From JAEMQF01 sp963775015 (GTDB lineage: Bacteria > Pseudomonadota > Gammaproteobacteria > Burkholderiales > Burkholderiaceae_C), in the NCBI GenBank assembly GCA_963775015.1, contig CAVZHI010000005.1:1-64000 (forward strand): a stretch of 64,000 nucleotides of DNA. Reading direction: 5' to 3'. Positions within the stretch are counted from its first letter, which is position 1. Every line of letters starts with the position of its first letter. Position numbers and translations under genes: made by a program. This document shows positions 27,819 to 37,873 of the stretch, in pieces. Under the pieces are notes generated by a model that saw nothing but the letters and a program-made list of their open reading frames with translations, did not search any database and had not been told where the DNA came from.

Positions 27819-28694
27819 CTATTTCGCTTCGCGGGCCTTCGCGCGCAGGGCCTGCAACCGGCCGGCACCGAGCACGTCGGTCAAGGGGCCGGGTGTGTTC
27901 GGGTCCCATGCGTGGCGCGGCCCGATCGTGATCCCGCCATCGACGGTGAGGTGCGTGCCGGTGATGAAACCGGCGGCGTCTGACGCGAGGAACAGCGCCG
28001 CCTCGGCGATGTCGCGCGGCCGCCCCGAGCGGCCGATCGGATTCGCGCTACCGCTGCGCTCGGCGACTTGCTGCGCCATCTCGCGCGCGCCTTCGGCGTC
28101 GAGCCGGAACGCGTCGCCGAAGATGTTCGTCGCGATGAAGCCGGGAACGATCGCGTTGATGCGAATCCGGTGCGCCGAGAGTTCGCTCGCCGCCAGGCGC
28201 GTGAAGTGCAGGACTCCCGCTTTGGCGACCGAATACGCGATCGGTGCATATCCGGCTTGTAAAGCAGACACCGACGAGGTGTTGACGATGGCGCCGCCAC
28301 CGCGCTTGCGCATGTGCGGCACGGCAAACGACGCGCCAGCGACGACCGATCGCAGCAGCAACGCGTGCGTGGCGTCCCACGCTGCCGCGTCCCAGTTTTC
28401 GACGCCTGCCGAGGTGCCGACGGCGCCGGCGTTGCTGAACAGGATGTCCAGGCCGCCGAAGCGCAGCGCCGCGGCGTCGATCGCCTGCTTGATCTGCGGC
28501 GGCTGCGTCACGTCGCATCGGGCGAAGCACACCACGCCGGGGAAGCGCAGCTCCAGGGCGCGGCCGGCGTCTTCCTGCACGTCGGCGGCGAGGACCCGCG
28601 CGCCCTCCTGCACGAACAGCTCCAGCGTCGCCAGGCCGATTCCCGACGCTGCTCCCGTGATGACGGCCACCTTCCCGTTCAGTCGATCAGACAT
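27819..28694 (-). CDS. SDR-family oxidoreductase
   Basis: Classical short-chain dehydrogenase of 291 residues. Visible features are the NAD(P)-binding VITGAASGIGLATLE, the LFSNAGAVGTS (NNAG-equivalent), a catalytic Ser in VNTSSVSALQ and YSVAK (YxxxK) near residue 155, and the closing LTVDGGITIGP. A Bug receptor gene lies just upstream (28741-29734) on the same strand, suggesting uptake and oxidation of one substrate. The substrate is not deducible. Confidence 0.88.
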   Translation of the reverse strand: MSDRLNGKVAVITGAASGIGLATLELFVQEGARVLAADVQEDAGRALELRFPGVVCFARCDVTQPPQIKQAIDAAALRFGGLDILFSNAGAVGTSAGVENWDAAAWDATHALLLRSVVAGASFAVPHMRKRGGGAIVNTSSVSALQAGYAPIAYSVAKAGVLHFTRLAASELSAHRIRINAIVPGFIATNIFGDAFRLDAEGAREMAQQVAERSGSANPIGRSGRPRDIAEAALFLASDAAGFITGTHLTVDGGITIGPRHAWDPNTPGPLTDVLGAGRLQALRAKAREAK

Positions 28695-28740
28695 GAGATT
28701 CCTCGCACGCGTTGTGGGGTTTGTTGCTGCGCCGAAGGCG

Positions 28741-29734
28741 TCAGGCCTTGATGTCCGCCTTCTTGATCACCGGCGCCCACAGCTCCAGCTCGTCGCGGAT
28801 TCGCCGCTCGAACTCTTGCGGCGTGCTGCTGGTACGGCTCGACGTTGCGATCCGTGAAGAGCTTGCGCACCTCGGGGCGCGCCACCGCGCTCGCGATCGC
28901 GGCGTGCAACTTGGCGGCGATGTCGTCGGGAACGCCGCGCGGCGCAAGCAGGCCGAACCAGACGCTGCTGCTGAAGCCGGGAACGTCTTCGGCGACCGTG
29001 GGCAGGCCCGGCAGCACGTCGGTGCGCTGCGGCGTCGCCACCGCCAGGTAGCGGATGCGCCCGGCCTGCACCATCGCCGCGCCGTCCAGCCCGGTGACAA
29101 AAGCCATGTGCACCTGGCCGCCGGCAAACGCGGTGACGAGCGGCGCGCCGCCGGAGTAGGGGATGTGCTGGAACTTCGTTCCGGCGCGTTCGTTGAAGAA
29201 CTCGCCCGCCAGGTGCGAACTGCTGCCGATGCCGGTGGAGCCGTAGTTGAGCGTCGTTCCTTGTTGGCGCGCCCAGGCGACGAAGTCTTTCAGCGTCTTG
29301 TGCGGGCTGTCGGCGGCGACCGCGAGGATGAGCGGCACGTTGACGACGGTGCAGAGCGGGCGGAAGTCCTTCAGCACGTCGTACGGCAGCTTGCGCAGCA
29401 GCGACGCCGTCGCGCTCGGGCCGCTGTTGCCGAAGACGAGCGTGTAGCCGTCAGGCGCGGCCTTGGCGACGGCGTCGGTGCCGAGCGCGCCGCCGGCGCC
29501 GGCGCGGTTGTCGATCAGCACCGTCTGGCCGAGCAGCTCCTGCAGCGGCTGCTGGATCGCCCGCGCGAGCTGGTCCGTCGTTCCGCCCGCCGGGTAGGGA
29601 ACGACGATGCGGATCGGCTTGTTCGGGTACGCGTCTTGCGCGTTCGCGCTCGGCAGCGCCGTGGCGCCGAGCACGACGAGGGCGGCCAGACACGCGGCCC
29701 GGCGATTCAAGTGGCGGTGTGTGAAAGCGCGCAT
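28741..29734 (-). CDS. Bug/TctC-family receptor (frameshift near 28833)
   Basis: About 331 codons. A signal peptide ends near SANAQ, followed by YPNKPIRIVVPYPAGGTTD (Bug start), VLIDNRAGAGGALGTD and AKAAPDGYTLVFG. After DRNVEPYQ the frame shifts and continues QEFERRIRDELELWAPVIKK, the normal family ending. The ATG at 29732-29734 begins the signal peptide; another start lies 30 bases upstream. No TctAB genes are present. It is probably co-transcribed with the SDR. Confidence 0.83.
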
Positions 29735-29833
29735 GCGGAAGGCTCCAGTGCGGGGTTCGGTCATGGTGACTTTGAATCAGGCGCTGCGCTCTCAAGCTCT
29801 CACCTGATTGGCGACATGGTTCAGCGAACCCCT

Positions 29834-29958
29834 CGTCATACCGGCGAACCGTCGCCCCGTGCCCGACACGGGGGCCGGTATCCACTCGTTGGAGCCGCAC
29901 GTTCGGCGCATTGATTCTCGGATCCTTCCAGTGGATCCCGGCGTACGCCGGGATGACG
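29834..29958. repeat. REPIN-like double palindrome R3
   Basis: The most complete copy. The two palindromic units are separated by about 50 bases; the flanking GTCATGCTGAGCTTTGTCGC at about 29995-30014 matches, inverted, the flank of R2. It fills most of the gap between the Bug gene and the MaoC-like gene. Confidence 0.8.
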
Positions 29959-30025
29959 AATTTCTTGTGTCGTGCCCTTCGTTCGGCACCGCGTCATGCT
30001 GAGCTTTGTCGCTGGTCAGGAGCTC

Positions 30026-30911
30026 TCACGCGCCGAGCCGGCACATGCCGCGATCAAGAATCAGCACATCGCGCTCGAGCGCACGCGCGCGAAAGCGCAC
30101 GACATCAGCATCGCGCTGCATCTCGATTCGCACCGTGTCTCCGGGCATGCCCGGGCTGCACGAAGCGCACGCCCATCTCGCGCACGAGTTCGGGCCGGCC
30201 CGGCGCAAAACGCTTCAGGATCGCGCGGCACGCGAGCCCCATGTTGTTCAGGCCGTGCGAGATCGGCCGGTCGAAGCCGGCACGGCGCGCGACGGCCGGG
30301 TCGGCGTGGATCGGCATCAGGTCGCCGCTCGCCAGGCGGTAGAGGAGCGCGGCATTGCGCTGCGTCGCATAGTCCTGTTGCGCGTCGACGCGAAAATCGA
30401 GCGGCAGCGCGGGCAACGACTCGCGCGCGGCGCCTGACGAGCCACAGCCGCCGTCGCCGCGCAGGAACACGACCGATTGCAGGCTCGCGACGGGCGCGCC
30501 GGTCGCGGCATCGTGCAGTTCGCCGTCGACGTGCAGCAGCGCACCGCGGCCCTTGCCCTTGTCCTGCACGCCGACGATTCTGTGCGTCGCGCGCGCGCTG
30601 CCCGAGGCCGCCAGCGGCCGGTGCAGCGTGAAGCGCATCTCGCCGTGAACGATGCGCTCCCAGGCGATCGCGACCGCCGGGTCGTCGTACCAGAACGGCA
30701 GCCAGCCGAGCGTCATCGCGTAACTCGGCACCGCGCGCAGTTGCGGGTCTGCGGCACCACGCTGATAGACCTCGTAGACGAAGGGCAGCTCGTCGGCGTC
30801 GAGCGGGTCGCTGCCGATGCCCAGTGCAATGGCGTAAATCGCCGCGTCGCGCCAAGTGTAGGTCTGAATCCGCGGCGGAAATGGATGCGCGAGTACGGCT
30901 TGAAGATTCAT
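30026..30911 (-). CDS. MaoC-like (R)-specific enoyl-CoA hydratase (frameshift near 30150)
   Basis: About 295 codons, double hot-dog length. The hydratase-2 motif is LMPIHADPAVARRAGFDRP followed by ISHGLNNMG, with the catalytic Asp and His. It hydrates trans-2-enoyl-CoA to (R)-3-hydroxyacyl-CoA. The frame breaks near 30150 and ends with VLILDRGMCRLGA. Its ATG overlaps the stop of the alcohol dehydrogenase gene (ATGA), so the two form an operon governed by operator site A. Confidence 0.83.
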
Positions 30912-31940
30912 GGCACGGTGACGACGAGTTTGCCGAACTGCTCGCCGCGCTGCAGGCAATCGAATGCCTCGCCGACTTCGTCCAGCGTGAAGCGCCGATG
31001 AATCACCGGGCGGATGGCGCCGCGCGCGAACAGCGCGATCACCTGGCGGAACTCCTCGACGTTGCCGCCGGTGGAGCCGTAGACCTCGAGCTGGCGGATG
31101 AAGATGCGCTGCAGGTCGGCGCCCGGGTTCGAGCCCGTCGTCGCGCCACACGTCACGAGGCGCCCGCCGCGGCGGAGACTGCGCAGCGAGTCGCCCCAGC
31201 TCTTCTCGCCGCTGCTGTCGAGCACCATGTCCACACCTTCGCCTGCCGTGAGCGCCAGCACGCGCTCGGCAACCTTCTCGGTGCGGTAGTTGACGCCGGC
31301 GCTCGCGCCCAGCTCCAGCGCTCGCGCGATTTTTGCGTCGCTGCTCGACGTGACGATGATTCGCGCGCCGGAGAGTTTCGCGAGTTGCAGCGCCGCCACC
31401 GCAACGCCGCCGCCGACGCCGACAATGAGAACGGTTTCGCCGGGCAACAAGGCGCGCTTGCCGAACAGCATGCGCCACGCCGTGAGGTGCGCGACCATCA
31501 GCGCACCGGCGGCGACGAGGTCGGCGTCGTCCGGCAATGGAAAGAAGCATTTCGCCGGCATCGCGATGTACTCGGCAAGCGTGCCGTGGCGGTGTTCGCC
31601 CATGATCGACGGGCGCGTGCACAGCGTCTGGTCGCCGGCGCGGCAGTAGCGGCATTCGCCGCAGTACGCGTTCGAAAACAGGATCGCTTTCTGGCCCGAC
31701 TTTCAGGCCGCTTCCGGGCAGGCGCTTCGGCGATCGACTCCCGCCGCTTCAACGCCTTGCACGATCGGCAAAGCATGTGTGATTCCGACGCCGCTGTCGC
31801 GCATGTACAGGTCGACGCGGTTCAGCCCCACCGCGTGCACGCGCAGCAGCGCCTCGCCGGGCTGCGGCACCGGGCGCGGGAAGTCGCGCACCTTCAGGCC
31901 TTCGCTGCCGCGGGTTTCGAGGACGGCGGCTTTCATCATG
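30908..31940 (-). CDS. Zinc-type medium-chain alcohol dehydrogenase (frameshifted near 31700)
   Basis: About 344 codons. It begins MMKAAVLETRGSEGLKVRDF with the VHAVGLNRVDLYMRD block. After a break between about 31690 and 31735 it continues with structural-zinc cysteines (YCGECRYC), then the Rossmann LIVGVGGGVAVAAL. This fits Zn-dependent alcohol or quinone-type dehydrogenases. It is the first gene of the minus-strand ADH-MaoC operon; operator site A lies about 80 bases upstream. The substrate is probably a hydroxyacyl or alcohol intermediate of the island's pathway. Confidence 0.8.
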
Positions 31941-32015
31941 TGGATGCGGTTTCCATTTCGGTTGCGCCCGTGCGCCAGGCGCATTGCGCGGCGTCTGGTG
32001 CGTTAGCATAGATCA

Positions 32016-32034
32016 TTCGTACGGTAGCGAACGA
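32016..32034. promoter_or_regulatory. Operator-like palindrome, site A
   Basis: The core GTACGGTAGCGAAC (32019-32032) matches the pattern GTACG-N4-CGTAC found at four other intergenic sites. Outer bases extend the symmetry (TCGTACG and CGAACGA). It lies between the divergent ADH-MaoC operon and the SDR-SDR-EamA operon. Confidence 0.65.
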
Positions 32035-32065
32035 CCTCTTCCGATGACCGTCGCGCGAATCGACT

Positions 32066-32834
32066 GTGTTGCGCCTGCGTCGCCTGGAAGGCGTCGTCTG
32101 CGTCGTTACCGGCGCGGCGCGTGGCATCGGTTTGGCGATTGCCGAGCGCTTGGCCGCCGAAGGCGCGCTCGTCGCCGCATGGGACGTGAGCGAACGCCGC
32201 TTGACTCCCGCGGTGGCGGGCTTGCGCGAGCGCGGCCTGGCGGTTCAGGGTTTTACCTGCGACGTGAGCTCACGCGCCGCTGTGGCCGACGCGATGGCGC
32301 GCGTCGAAGCCGCGTTCAACGCCCCCGTCGGCGTGCTCGTCAACAACGCGGTCTGGGCGCGCTTCCAGCCGCTCGCGCAAATCGACGATGAGATCGCCGA
32401 TCGCACGCTCGCCGTGGGGTTGAAAGCGCTGCTCTGGACGATGCAGGCCGCGGCGCCGCAAATGCAGCGGCGTGGCGGCGGGTCCATCGTCAACATCGGC
32501 TCGGTCGCCGCGGCGCACCCGCAAACTGACGCGATCATTTATGCGGCGATGAAAGCCGGCGTCATCGGCCTCACGCTCGCCGCGGCGCATGAGCTCAGCC
32601 CGCAGCGCATTCGTGTCAATGCGGTCGTTCCCGGCATGGTCGGCACCGAAGCGTCGAAAGCGCAGTTCGACGCGTCCAACACTCGCCGCACGCGAAGCGG
32701 CGATGCCGCTCGGGCGCTTCGGCGACCCGCAGGACATCGCTGCCGCAGTCGCTTTCCTCGCCAGCGACGACGCACGCTACGTGCAAGGCACGCAGCTCGT
32801 CGTCGACGGCGGCTGGACCGTCGGCAAGAGTTGA
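32066..32834 (+). CDS. SDR-family oxidoreductase (frameshift near 32680)
   Basis: About 256 codons. It has the cofactor motif VVTGAARGIGLAIAER, LVNNAVWARF (NNAG-like), the catalytic Ser region VNIGSVAAAHPQ, YAAMK as YxxxK, and after the break FLASDDARYVQGTQLVVDGG. The GTG start at 32066 is the only plausible one in frame. It is divergent from the ADH operon with operator site A in between. Likely a 3-hydroxyacyl-CoA or alcohol dehydrogenase. Confidence 0.8.
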
Positions 32835-32864
32835 ATCGCGTCCCCATCGATTCAGGTGCACTGC

Positions 32865-33654
32865 ATGAACAGGTTGGCTGGTAAACGTTGTGTCATCACG
32901 GGTGCGGGCAGCGGCATCGGCCGCGCGAGCGCGCTGCGCTTCGCGGAGGAAGGCGGATCGGTGCTCGTCGTCGGCAGGCGCGCCGAGAACACCGCACGAG
33001 ACAGTGCAGATGATTCGCGACGCCGGCGGCCAGGCCGCGGCTCTGGTGACGGACGCAACCATCGAAGCGAATGTCGAGGCGATCGTACATCGCTGCGTCG
33101 CCGAGTTCGGCGGCCTGGACGTGTTCTTCGCCAACGTCGCAGTCACCGGCAGCAATACGCCGCTGCTCGAACAAAGCGTCGACGAGTGGAACGAAGTCTG
33201 GAACGTGAACGTCTTGAGCTGCTTTCTCGCCGTGAAATACGCGGGGCGCTTCATGACGCAGCAGGGCAGCGGCTCGATCATCCTCACCTCGTCGGCAGCG
33301 TCGCTGCGCGCCAACGCCGGAGCGATTTCCTACAGCGCGAGCAAGGCGGCGGTGAACAGCCTCGCGCAGACTGCGGCGAACGCCTTTGCGGGAACCGGTG
33401 TGCGCGTGAATGCGATCCTGCCGGGCCTCGTCGAAACGCAGATGACGCGCAAGGTCTTCGAGCAGGCGCGCGAACGCGGCGTGGAGGGCCGCATCGGCCA
33501 CATGACGCCGCTGAAGCGGGCAGGACAGCCGCACGAGATCGCGGCGATGGCGGCGTTTCTCGCAAGCGACGACGCCTCGTTCGTCACCGGCCAGCTTTAC
33601 TCGGTCGACGGCGGCGTGAGCAGTTCGCATCCGTTCGGGCGGATTGCGCTTTGA
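32865..33654 (+). CDS. SDR-family oxidoreductase (frameshift near 32995)
   Basis: About 263 codons. The first 45 codons hold CVITGAGSGIGRASALRFAE; after a missing base near 32995 the rest follows with VFFANVAVTG, ILTSSAASLRANAG and YSASK, then QLYSVDGGVSSSH. The ATG at 32865 lies 31 bases after the previous SDR. The EamA transporter gene overlaps its stop. It forms one operon with the neighbouring SDR. Confidence 0.8.
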
Positions 33655-34636
33655 ATTCTCAGTGCGAGGCGCTGCCGCCTGCGGCGCAGGTGTCGCCCGA
33701 GGACGCCGTGCACGCGCTGCAACGCCGCGCGCTCGGTGCGTCGCTGCTGCTGGTGTTGCTCTGGGGTGCGAGCTTCACGATACAAAAGGTCGCGTACGAC
33801 GCGCTGGGCGTCGGGGGATTCCTGTTCGGCCGCTCGTTGCTGATGTCGGCGTGCGCAGTGGCCCTGCTTTGCTGGCGCGGCAGCCCGATCGTGCCGAACC
33901 TGAACGCGCGCGAATGGCGGGTATTGATTGGCCTCACGCTTGCTCGGGCCGGTGCTGCACATCGTCGTCGTGACCTACGGCATCCACTGGTCGACGGCGT
34001 TTTCCACCGCGCTCATCATGGCGTGCGGGCCGGTGATCACGCTCATCCTGCTGCGCGTGCTGAGCGGAACGCCGCTGCAGCGCAACCAGGTGCTGGGCGT
34101 CGCGGTCGCGTTCGGCGGCGTGCTGCTCTTCATGAGCGACAAGCTGCTGCAGTACGACTGGCGCGCGAGCATCGGCGACTTGATGCTGCTCGCCGCGGCG
34201 GTGGTGTTTTCGCTCTACACGATCTGGGTCACGCCGCTCGTCACGCGCCACGGCGGTGCCGAAGTCATGTGCTGGACAACGCTGCTCGCCGCGCCGCTGC
34301 TGCTGCTCGGCTTCGCTCCTGCGCGCGTGGGACGCGCCTTACGCGAGCGTAGGGGTGCTGGTCTGGTCAGCGTTCGTCTGGGCGGTCGTCGCCGCCGCGT
34401 TCATGGGCTGGATTCTCTGGGCCTGGATCAACTCGGTGCGCGGCGTCGCGCGCACGGCGCCGATCCTCTACCTCGTTCCTCCCGTCGCCGGGCTCGTCGC
34501 GTGGGCGACGGTGGGCGAGAGCTTCGGCGCGCTCAAGATCGCCGGCGGCTCGCTTGCGTTGGCCGGGGTGGCGTGGGCGCAGTTTGCGCCGCGCAGTAAC
34601 GCCGACGCGCCTGACGGTGATGCGCTGCGCATCTGA
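33651..34636 (+). CDS. EamA/DMT-family transporter (two frameshifts)
   Basis: About 328 codons encoding an inner-membrane drug/metabolite transporter with two EamA repeats and about ten hydrophobic helices, for example LLLVLLWGASFTIQKVAYDA and LLGPVLHIVVVTYGIHWSTA. Breaks near 33945 and 34330 put three segments in different frames. The TTG at 33651 overlaps the upstream stop; a GTG at 33690 is an alternative start. It probably exports a metabolite of the SDR pathway. Confidence 0.75.
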
Positions 34637-34767
34637 TGGCCCGACTCCGCGCCACTGTCAGAACGCCAAAGGGGCCAGGCTCGAAATTGCAGCCAATTTG
34701 ACTCGATCTCAAACCTTGCCTCGTGCCTCCAACCGCTGGATCACCTCCCGCGCGGTGACGAGTCCGG

Positions 34768-35382
34768 TCAAGACTTACCCTTTGGTCCTGACGACTTCTT
34801 CCCCTTGTCTTCAGGCGTGACAAACCCGATTGGTCGCCTGGGCGGGTCTGGCGGCATCATCAGTCCGCGGATTGCTTCGAGGATGCCGACGATGGCCTGA
34901 TCGTGGCTCTGTAGCTTGCGTTCCAGCTCGTCCAATTTCGCCGCCAGCGCCTGATTGCTGGCGACGGTTTCGCGCAGACGCACGAAGGCGCGCACCACAT
35001 ACACGCTCATCTCCACGGCCTGCGGCGAAGCCAGCACATTGGCCGCCATGATCGCGCCATGCTCCGTGAAAGCATACGGCGCAAAGCGCGGGTCGCGGTG
35101 CTTCTGCGAACCGGTCGCAATTTGCGACCGGTTCAGCAGCTCGATCTCCTCGGGCGCAAGTCGAAACACGAAGTCTTGCGGAAACCGTTCCGCATTGCGC
35201 TTGACCTGCTCGTTCAGGCGCTTGGTCGGCACGGCATAGAGTTGCGCCAGATCGGCGTCCAGCATCACCTTCATCCCGCGGACGAGCAGGATGCGACCTT
35301 CGATTCGCTCCAGCGGCACCAAGCCGCCCTCGGCCGCGGCGCTCACTGGACGCGCACCTTTCCGGTTCGATGGCCGACCCAT
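34768..35382 (-). CDS. ORF6N-domain protein
   Basis: Protein of 204 residues. The ORF6N domain is clear at about residues 25-120: RILLVRGMKVMLDADLAQLY, then RLNEQVKRNAERFPQDFVFR and RFAPYAFTEHGAIMAANVL. A coiled-coil region (LAAKLDELERKLQSHD) and a basic tail follow. ORF6N proteins are phage or mobile-element DNA-binding proteins, so this is probably an immigrant. The ATG at 35380-35382 precedes the conserved part. It lies between the EamA gene and a degenerate stretch. Confidence 0.85.
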   Translation of the reverse strand: MGRPSNRKGARPVSAAAEGGLVPLERIEGRILLVRGMKVMLDADLAQLYAVPTKRLNEQVKRNAERFPQDFVFRLAPEEIELLNRSQIATGSQKHRDPRFAPYAFTEHGAIMAANVLASPQAVEMSVYVVRAFVRLRETVASNQALAAKLDELERKLQSHDQAIVGILEAIRGLMMPPDPPRRPIGFVTPEDKGKKSSGPKGKS

Positions 35383-35787
35383 ATCGTTCACGATAGCAGA
35401 CCGCCATCTCGATCGTGTCGGGGGATTCACCGACTGGGCGATAGCGTTGTCGTGACGGTTGCCCCTGGTCACCGACGTGGCCAAGGCCAACGGACTGGGC
35501 AACACGTTCACGTTCTACGGCGACGGTACGCTGTTCCGCAACGACGACGACGACGGAGGCGGCGCAGCTAGCCGCACCACCACCGAATACGTCTACAACT
35601 GGTGCGACGGCCCGGTGCAAAGAGAGATCAAGCTCCACTGACGGTACGGCAGTTCGTCAGTTCTGCAGCTCTGCAGTTCTGCAGTTCGGCACGGCCAGCA
35701 ACCAGTTCGTCGACGGTTTCAGTAACTCGGGGTACCCGACCGGGCCGACCGGCCGGGTCGCTCGCTCGAGTCACCGCGCCGTGGTGT
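35383..35787. other. Degenerate intergenic stretch
   Basis: A short open frame (35459-35641, plus) contains an Asp-rich run and TTEYVYNWCDGPVQREI; I do not recognise it, and it may be a gene remnant. A cluster of short CTGCAGTTCTG-like repeats at about 35655-35690 and a GC-rich CCGACCGGCC palindrome at about 35737-35750 follow. Together with the ORF6N gene this looks like decayed mobile DNA. Confidence 0.4.
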
Positions 35788-36993
35788 CTACTGGTACTTG
35801 CGCAACTCCAGCTTCCCGATCTGATTCCTGTGCACCTCGTCCGGACCGTCGGCCAGGCGCAGCACGCGCGACATCGCGTAGGCGTGCGCCAAGCCGAAGT
35901 CGTTGCTCGTGCCGCCGCCTCCGTGTGCCTGGATCGCCCAGTCGATGACCTTGCACGCCATGTTCGGCACGGCGACCTTGATCATCGCGATTTCCGTCTT
36001 CGCACCCTTGTTGCCGACGCTGTCCATGCGATGCGCGGCGTTCAGCGTCAAGAGGCGCGCCTGCTCGATGAGGATGCGTGACTCGGCGATTCGCTCCAGC
36101 GTCACGCCCTGCTGCGCGACCGGCTTGCCGAACGCAACGCGCGACAGGCTGCGTTTGCACAGGCGCTCCAGCGCGCGCTCTGCCAGGCCGATCTGGCGCA
36201 TGCAGTGGTGGATTCGCCCCGGGCCGAGCCGGCCTTGCGCGATCTCGAAGCCGCGCCCCTCACCGAGCAACAGGTTCGACGCCGGCACGCGAACGTTCTC
36301 GAACAACACTTCAGAGGCCCGGTCCGGCATGCCGTAGAAGCCGAACACCGGCAACGGCCGCACCACCTTCACGCCGGGCGCGTCCATGGGAATCAGGATC
36401 ATCGACTGCTGTTTGTGCCGGTCAACGTTGTCGGGGTCGGTCTTGCCCATGAAGATCGCAATCTTGCAGCGCGGGTCGGTCGCGTTCGTCGTGTACCACT
36501 TGTGGCCGTTGATGACGTAACTGTCGCCGTCGCGAACGATCAACGATTCGATGTTGGTTGCATCACTTGACGCCACAGCAGGCTCCGTCATCGCGAAGCA
36601 GGAGCGGATCTCGCCCGCGAGCAGCGGCTTCAGCCAGCGCTCCTGGTGCTCCGTCGTGCCATAGCGCGCCAGCACTTCCATGTTGCCGGTGTCGGGCGCC
36701 GAGCAGTTGAAGACCTCGGGCGCGAGCAGGGAGCGGCCCATGATCTCGCAGAGCGGCGCGTACTCGAGGTTCGTCAACCCCGCGCCGTGCGGTGACTGCG
36801 GCAGGAACAGGTTCCACAGCCCGAGCGCGCGCGCCTTCGGCTTGAGTTCGTCGATCAGCGGCAGCACCTTCCAGGGCCCGAGCGCCTCAGCCTCTTCGAC
36901 GTGGCGCTTCTCATTGGGATAGACGTGCTCCTCCATGAACGCACTGAGGCGCTTCTGCAGGTCCTGAACCTTCGGCGTCGGGTCGAATGGCAT
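35788..36993 (-). CDS. ACAD10/11-like acyl-CoA dehydrogenase
   Basis: FAD-dependent enzyme of 401 residues. Motifs are CFAMTEPAVASSDATNIES, the SYVINGHKWYTTNA FAD segment, RVAFGKPVAQQG and the C-terminal HGGGGTSNDFGLAHAYA then RLADGPDEVHRNQ. The latter ending is characteristic of ACAD10/11-type enzymes, which act on 4-phosphorylated hydroxyacyl-CoA. It is the last gene of the operon with biotin carboxylase and enoyl-CoA hydratase, 94 bases after the latter. The ATG at 36991-36993 fits the family length. Confidence 0.85.
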   Translation of the reverse strand: MPFDPTPKVQDLQKRLSAFMEEHVYPNEKRHVEEAEALGPWKVLPLIDELKPKARALGLWNLFLPQSPHGAGLTNLEYAPLCEIMGRSLLAPEVFNCSAPDTGNMEVLARYGTTEHQERWLKPLLAGEIRSCFAMTEPAVASSDATNIESLIVRDGDSYVINGHKWYTTNATDPRCKIAIFMGKTDPDNVDRHKQQSMILIPMDAPGVKVVRPLPVFGFYGMPDRASEVLFENVRVPASNLLLGEGRGFEIAQGRLGPGRIHHCMRQIGLAERALERLCKRSLSRVAFGKPVAQQGVTLERIAESRILIEQARLLTLNAAHRMDSVGNKGAKTEIAMIKVAVPNMACKVIDWAIQAHGGGGTSNDFGLAHAYAMSRVLRLADGPDEVHRNQIGKLELRKYQ

Positions 36994-37087
36994 GGCTGGC
37001 TTTCGGCGAGGGTGGGTGATCAGTGGGCGGCGAGCCGTGGCAGGTGAACGCCTGTGGTGCCGCCGGAGGTGGCGGATTTTCTGACGC

Positions 37088-37873
37088 TCAGCGCCCCGTC
37101 CACAGCGGCTTGCGCTTCTCGTTGAACGCGGCCATTCCTTCCTTCGCGTCTTCGGTCTGCGCGAGCAGCGCGATCTGGCTTTCGGTGTAGGCGATCGCCT
37201 CGTCGAACGACATCGCTTCGATGGCGCGCAGCGCGTACTTGCCACGCCGGATCGCGGTCGGTGACTTGTCGACGATGCGCTCGATCAGCCACTCCGTCTT
37301 GGTGTCGAGATCGGCCGCCTTGACCACGTGGTTCAAGAGGCCGGCCTCCTGCGCTTCGGCGGCGCTGAACGGTTCGCCGCTCAGCACCCATTCGCGCACC
37401 CGGCGCCGCGGTGCGATGTGTTGCAACAGGCTCAGCACCTGCATCGGAAATACGCCGACCTTGACCTCGGGCAGGCCGAAAATCGCGTGGTCGGCGGCGA
37501 TGGCCATGTCGGTCATGCAGAGCAACCCGAACCCGCCCGCCATACACAAGCCGTTGATCCTTGCAATGGAGGGCAGCGTCGCGCGCTGCGCTTCGCGCAG
37601 CATGTCGGCGTAGGGCGCGTTCGGCTTTGACAGGTCGAACGCAAAACCCTTGCCGGGCTGCATGTCGCCGCCGGCGCAGAACGCCTTGTCGCCGGTGGAC
37701 GTGAGCACGATCACGCGCACCGCAGAGTCGGCGTGCGCGTCGCGATAGCCCTGGCGCACCCCCTCGACCACATCGGCGTTGATCGCGTTGCGCTTGTCGG
37801 GCCGGTTGATCGTGATCCAGAACGCGTGATCACGCTTCTCGAGCAGGACGGGTGGGTTGTTGTTGCTCATCAC
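37088..37873 (-). CDS. Enoyl-CoA hydratase/isomerase family protein
   Basis: Crotonase-fold protein of 261 residues. Visible are FWITINRPDKRNAINADVVE, the oxyanion-hole segment AFCAGGDMQPGKGF and the second one INGLCMAGGFGLLCMTDMA, then FGLPEVKVGVFPMQVLS with a Glu typical of the catalytic site. Its start overlaps the stop of the biotin carboxylase gene by four bases. It is a middle gene of the operon and probably hydrates an unsaturated acyl-CoA. Confidence 0.88.
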   Translation of the reverse strand: MMSNNNPPVLLEKRDHAFWITINRPDKRNAINADVVEGVRQGYRDAHADSAVRVIVLTSTGDKAFCAGGDMQPGKGFAFDLSKPNAPYADMLREAQRATLPSIARINGLCMAGGFGLLCMTDMAIAADHAIFGLPEVKVGVFPMQVLSLLQHIAPRRRVREWVLSGEPFSAAEAQEAGLLNHVVKAADLDTKTEWLIERIVDKSPTAIRRGKYALRAIEAMSFDEAIAYTESQIALLAQTEDAKEGMAAFNEKRKPLWTGR

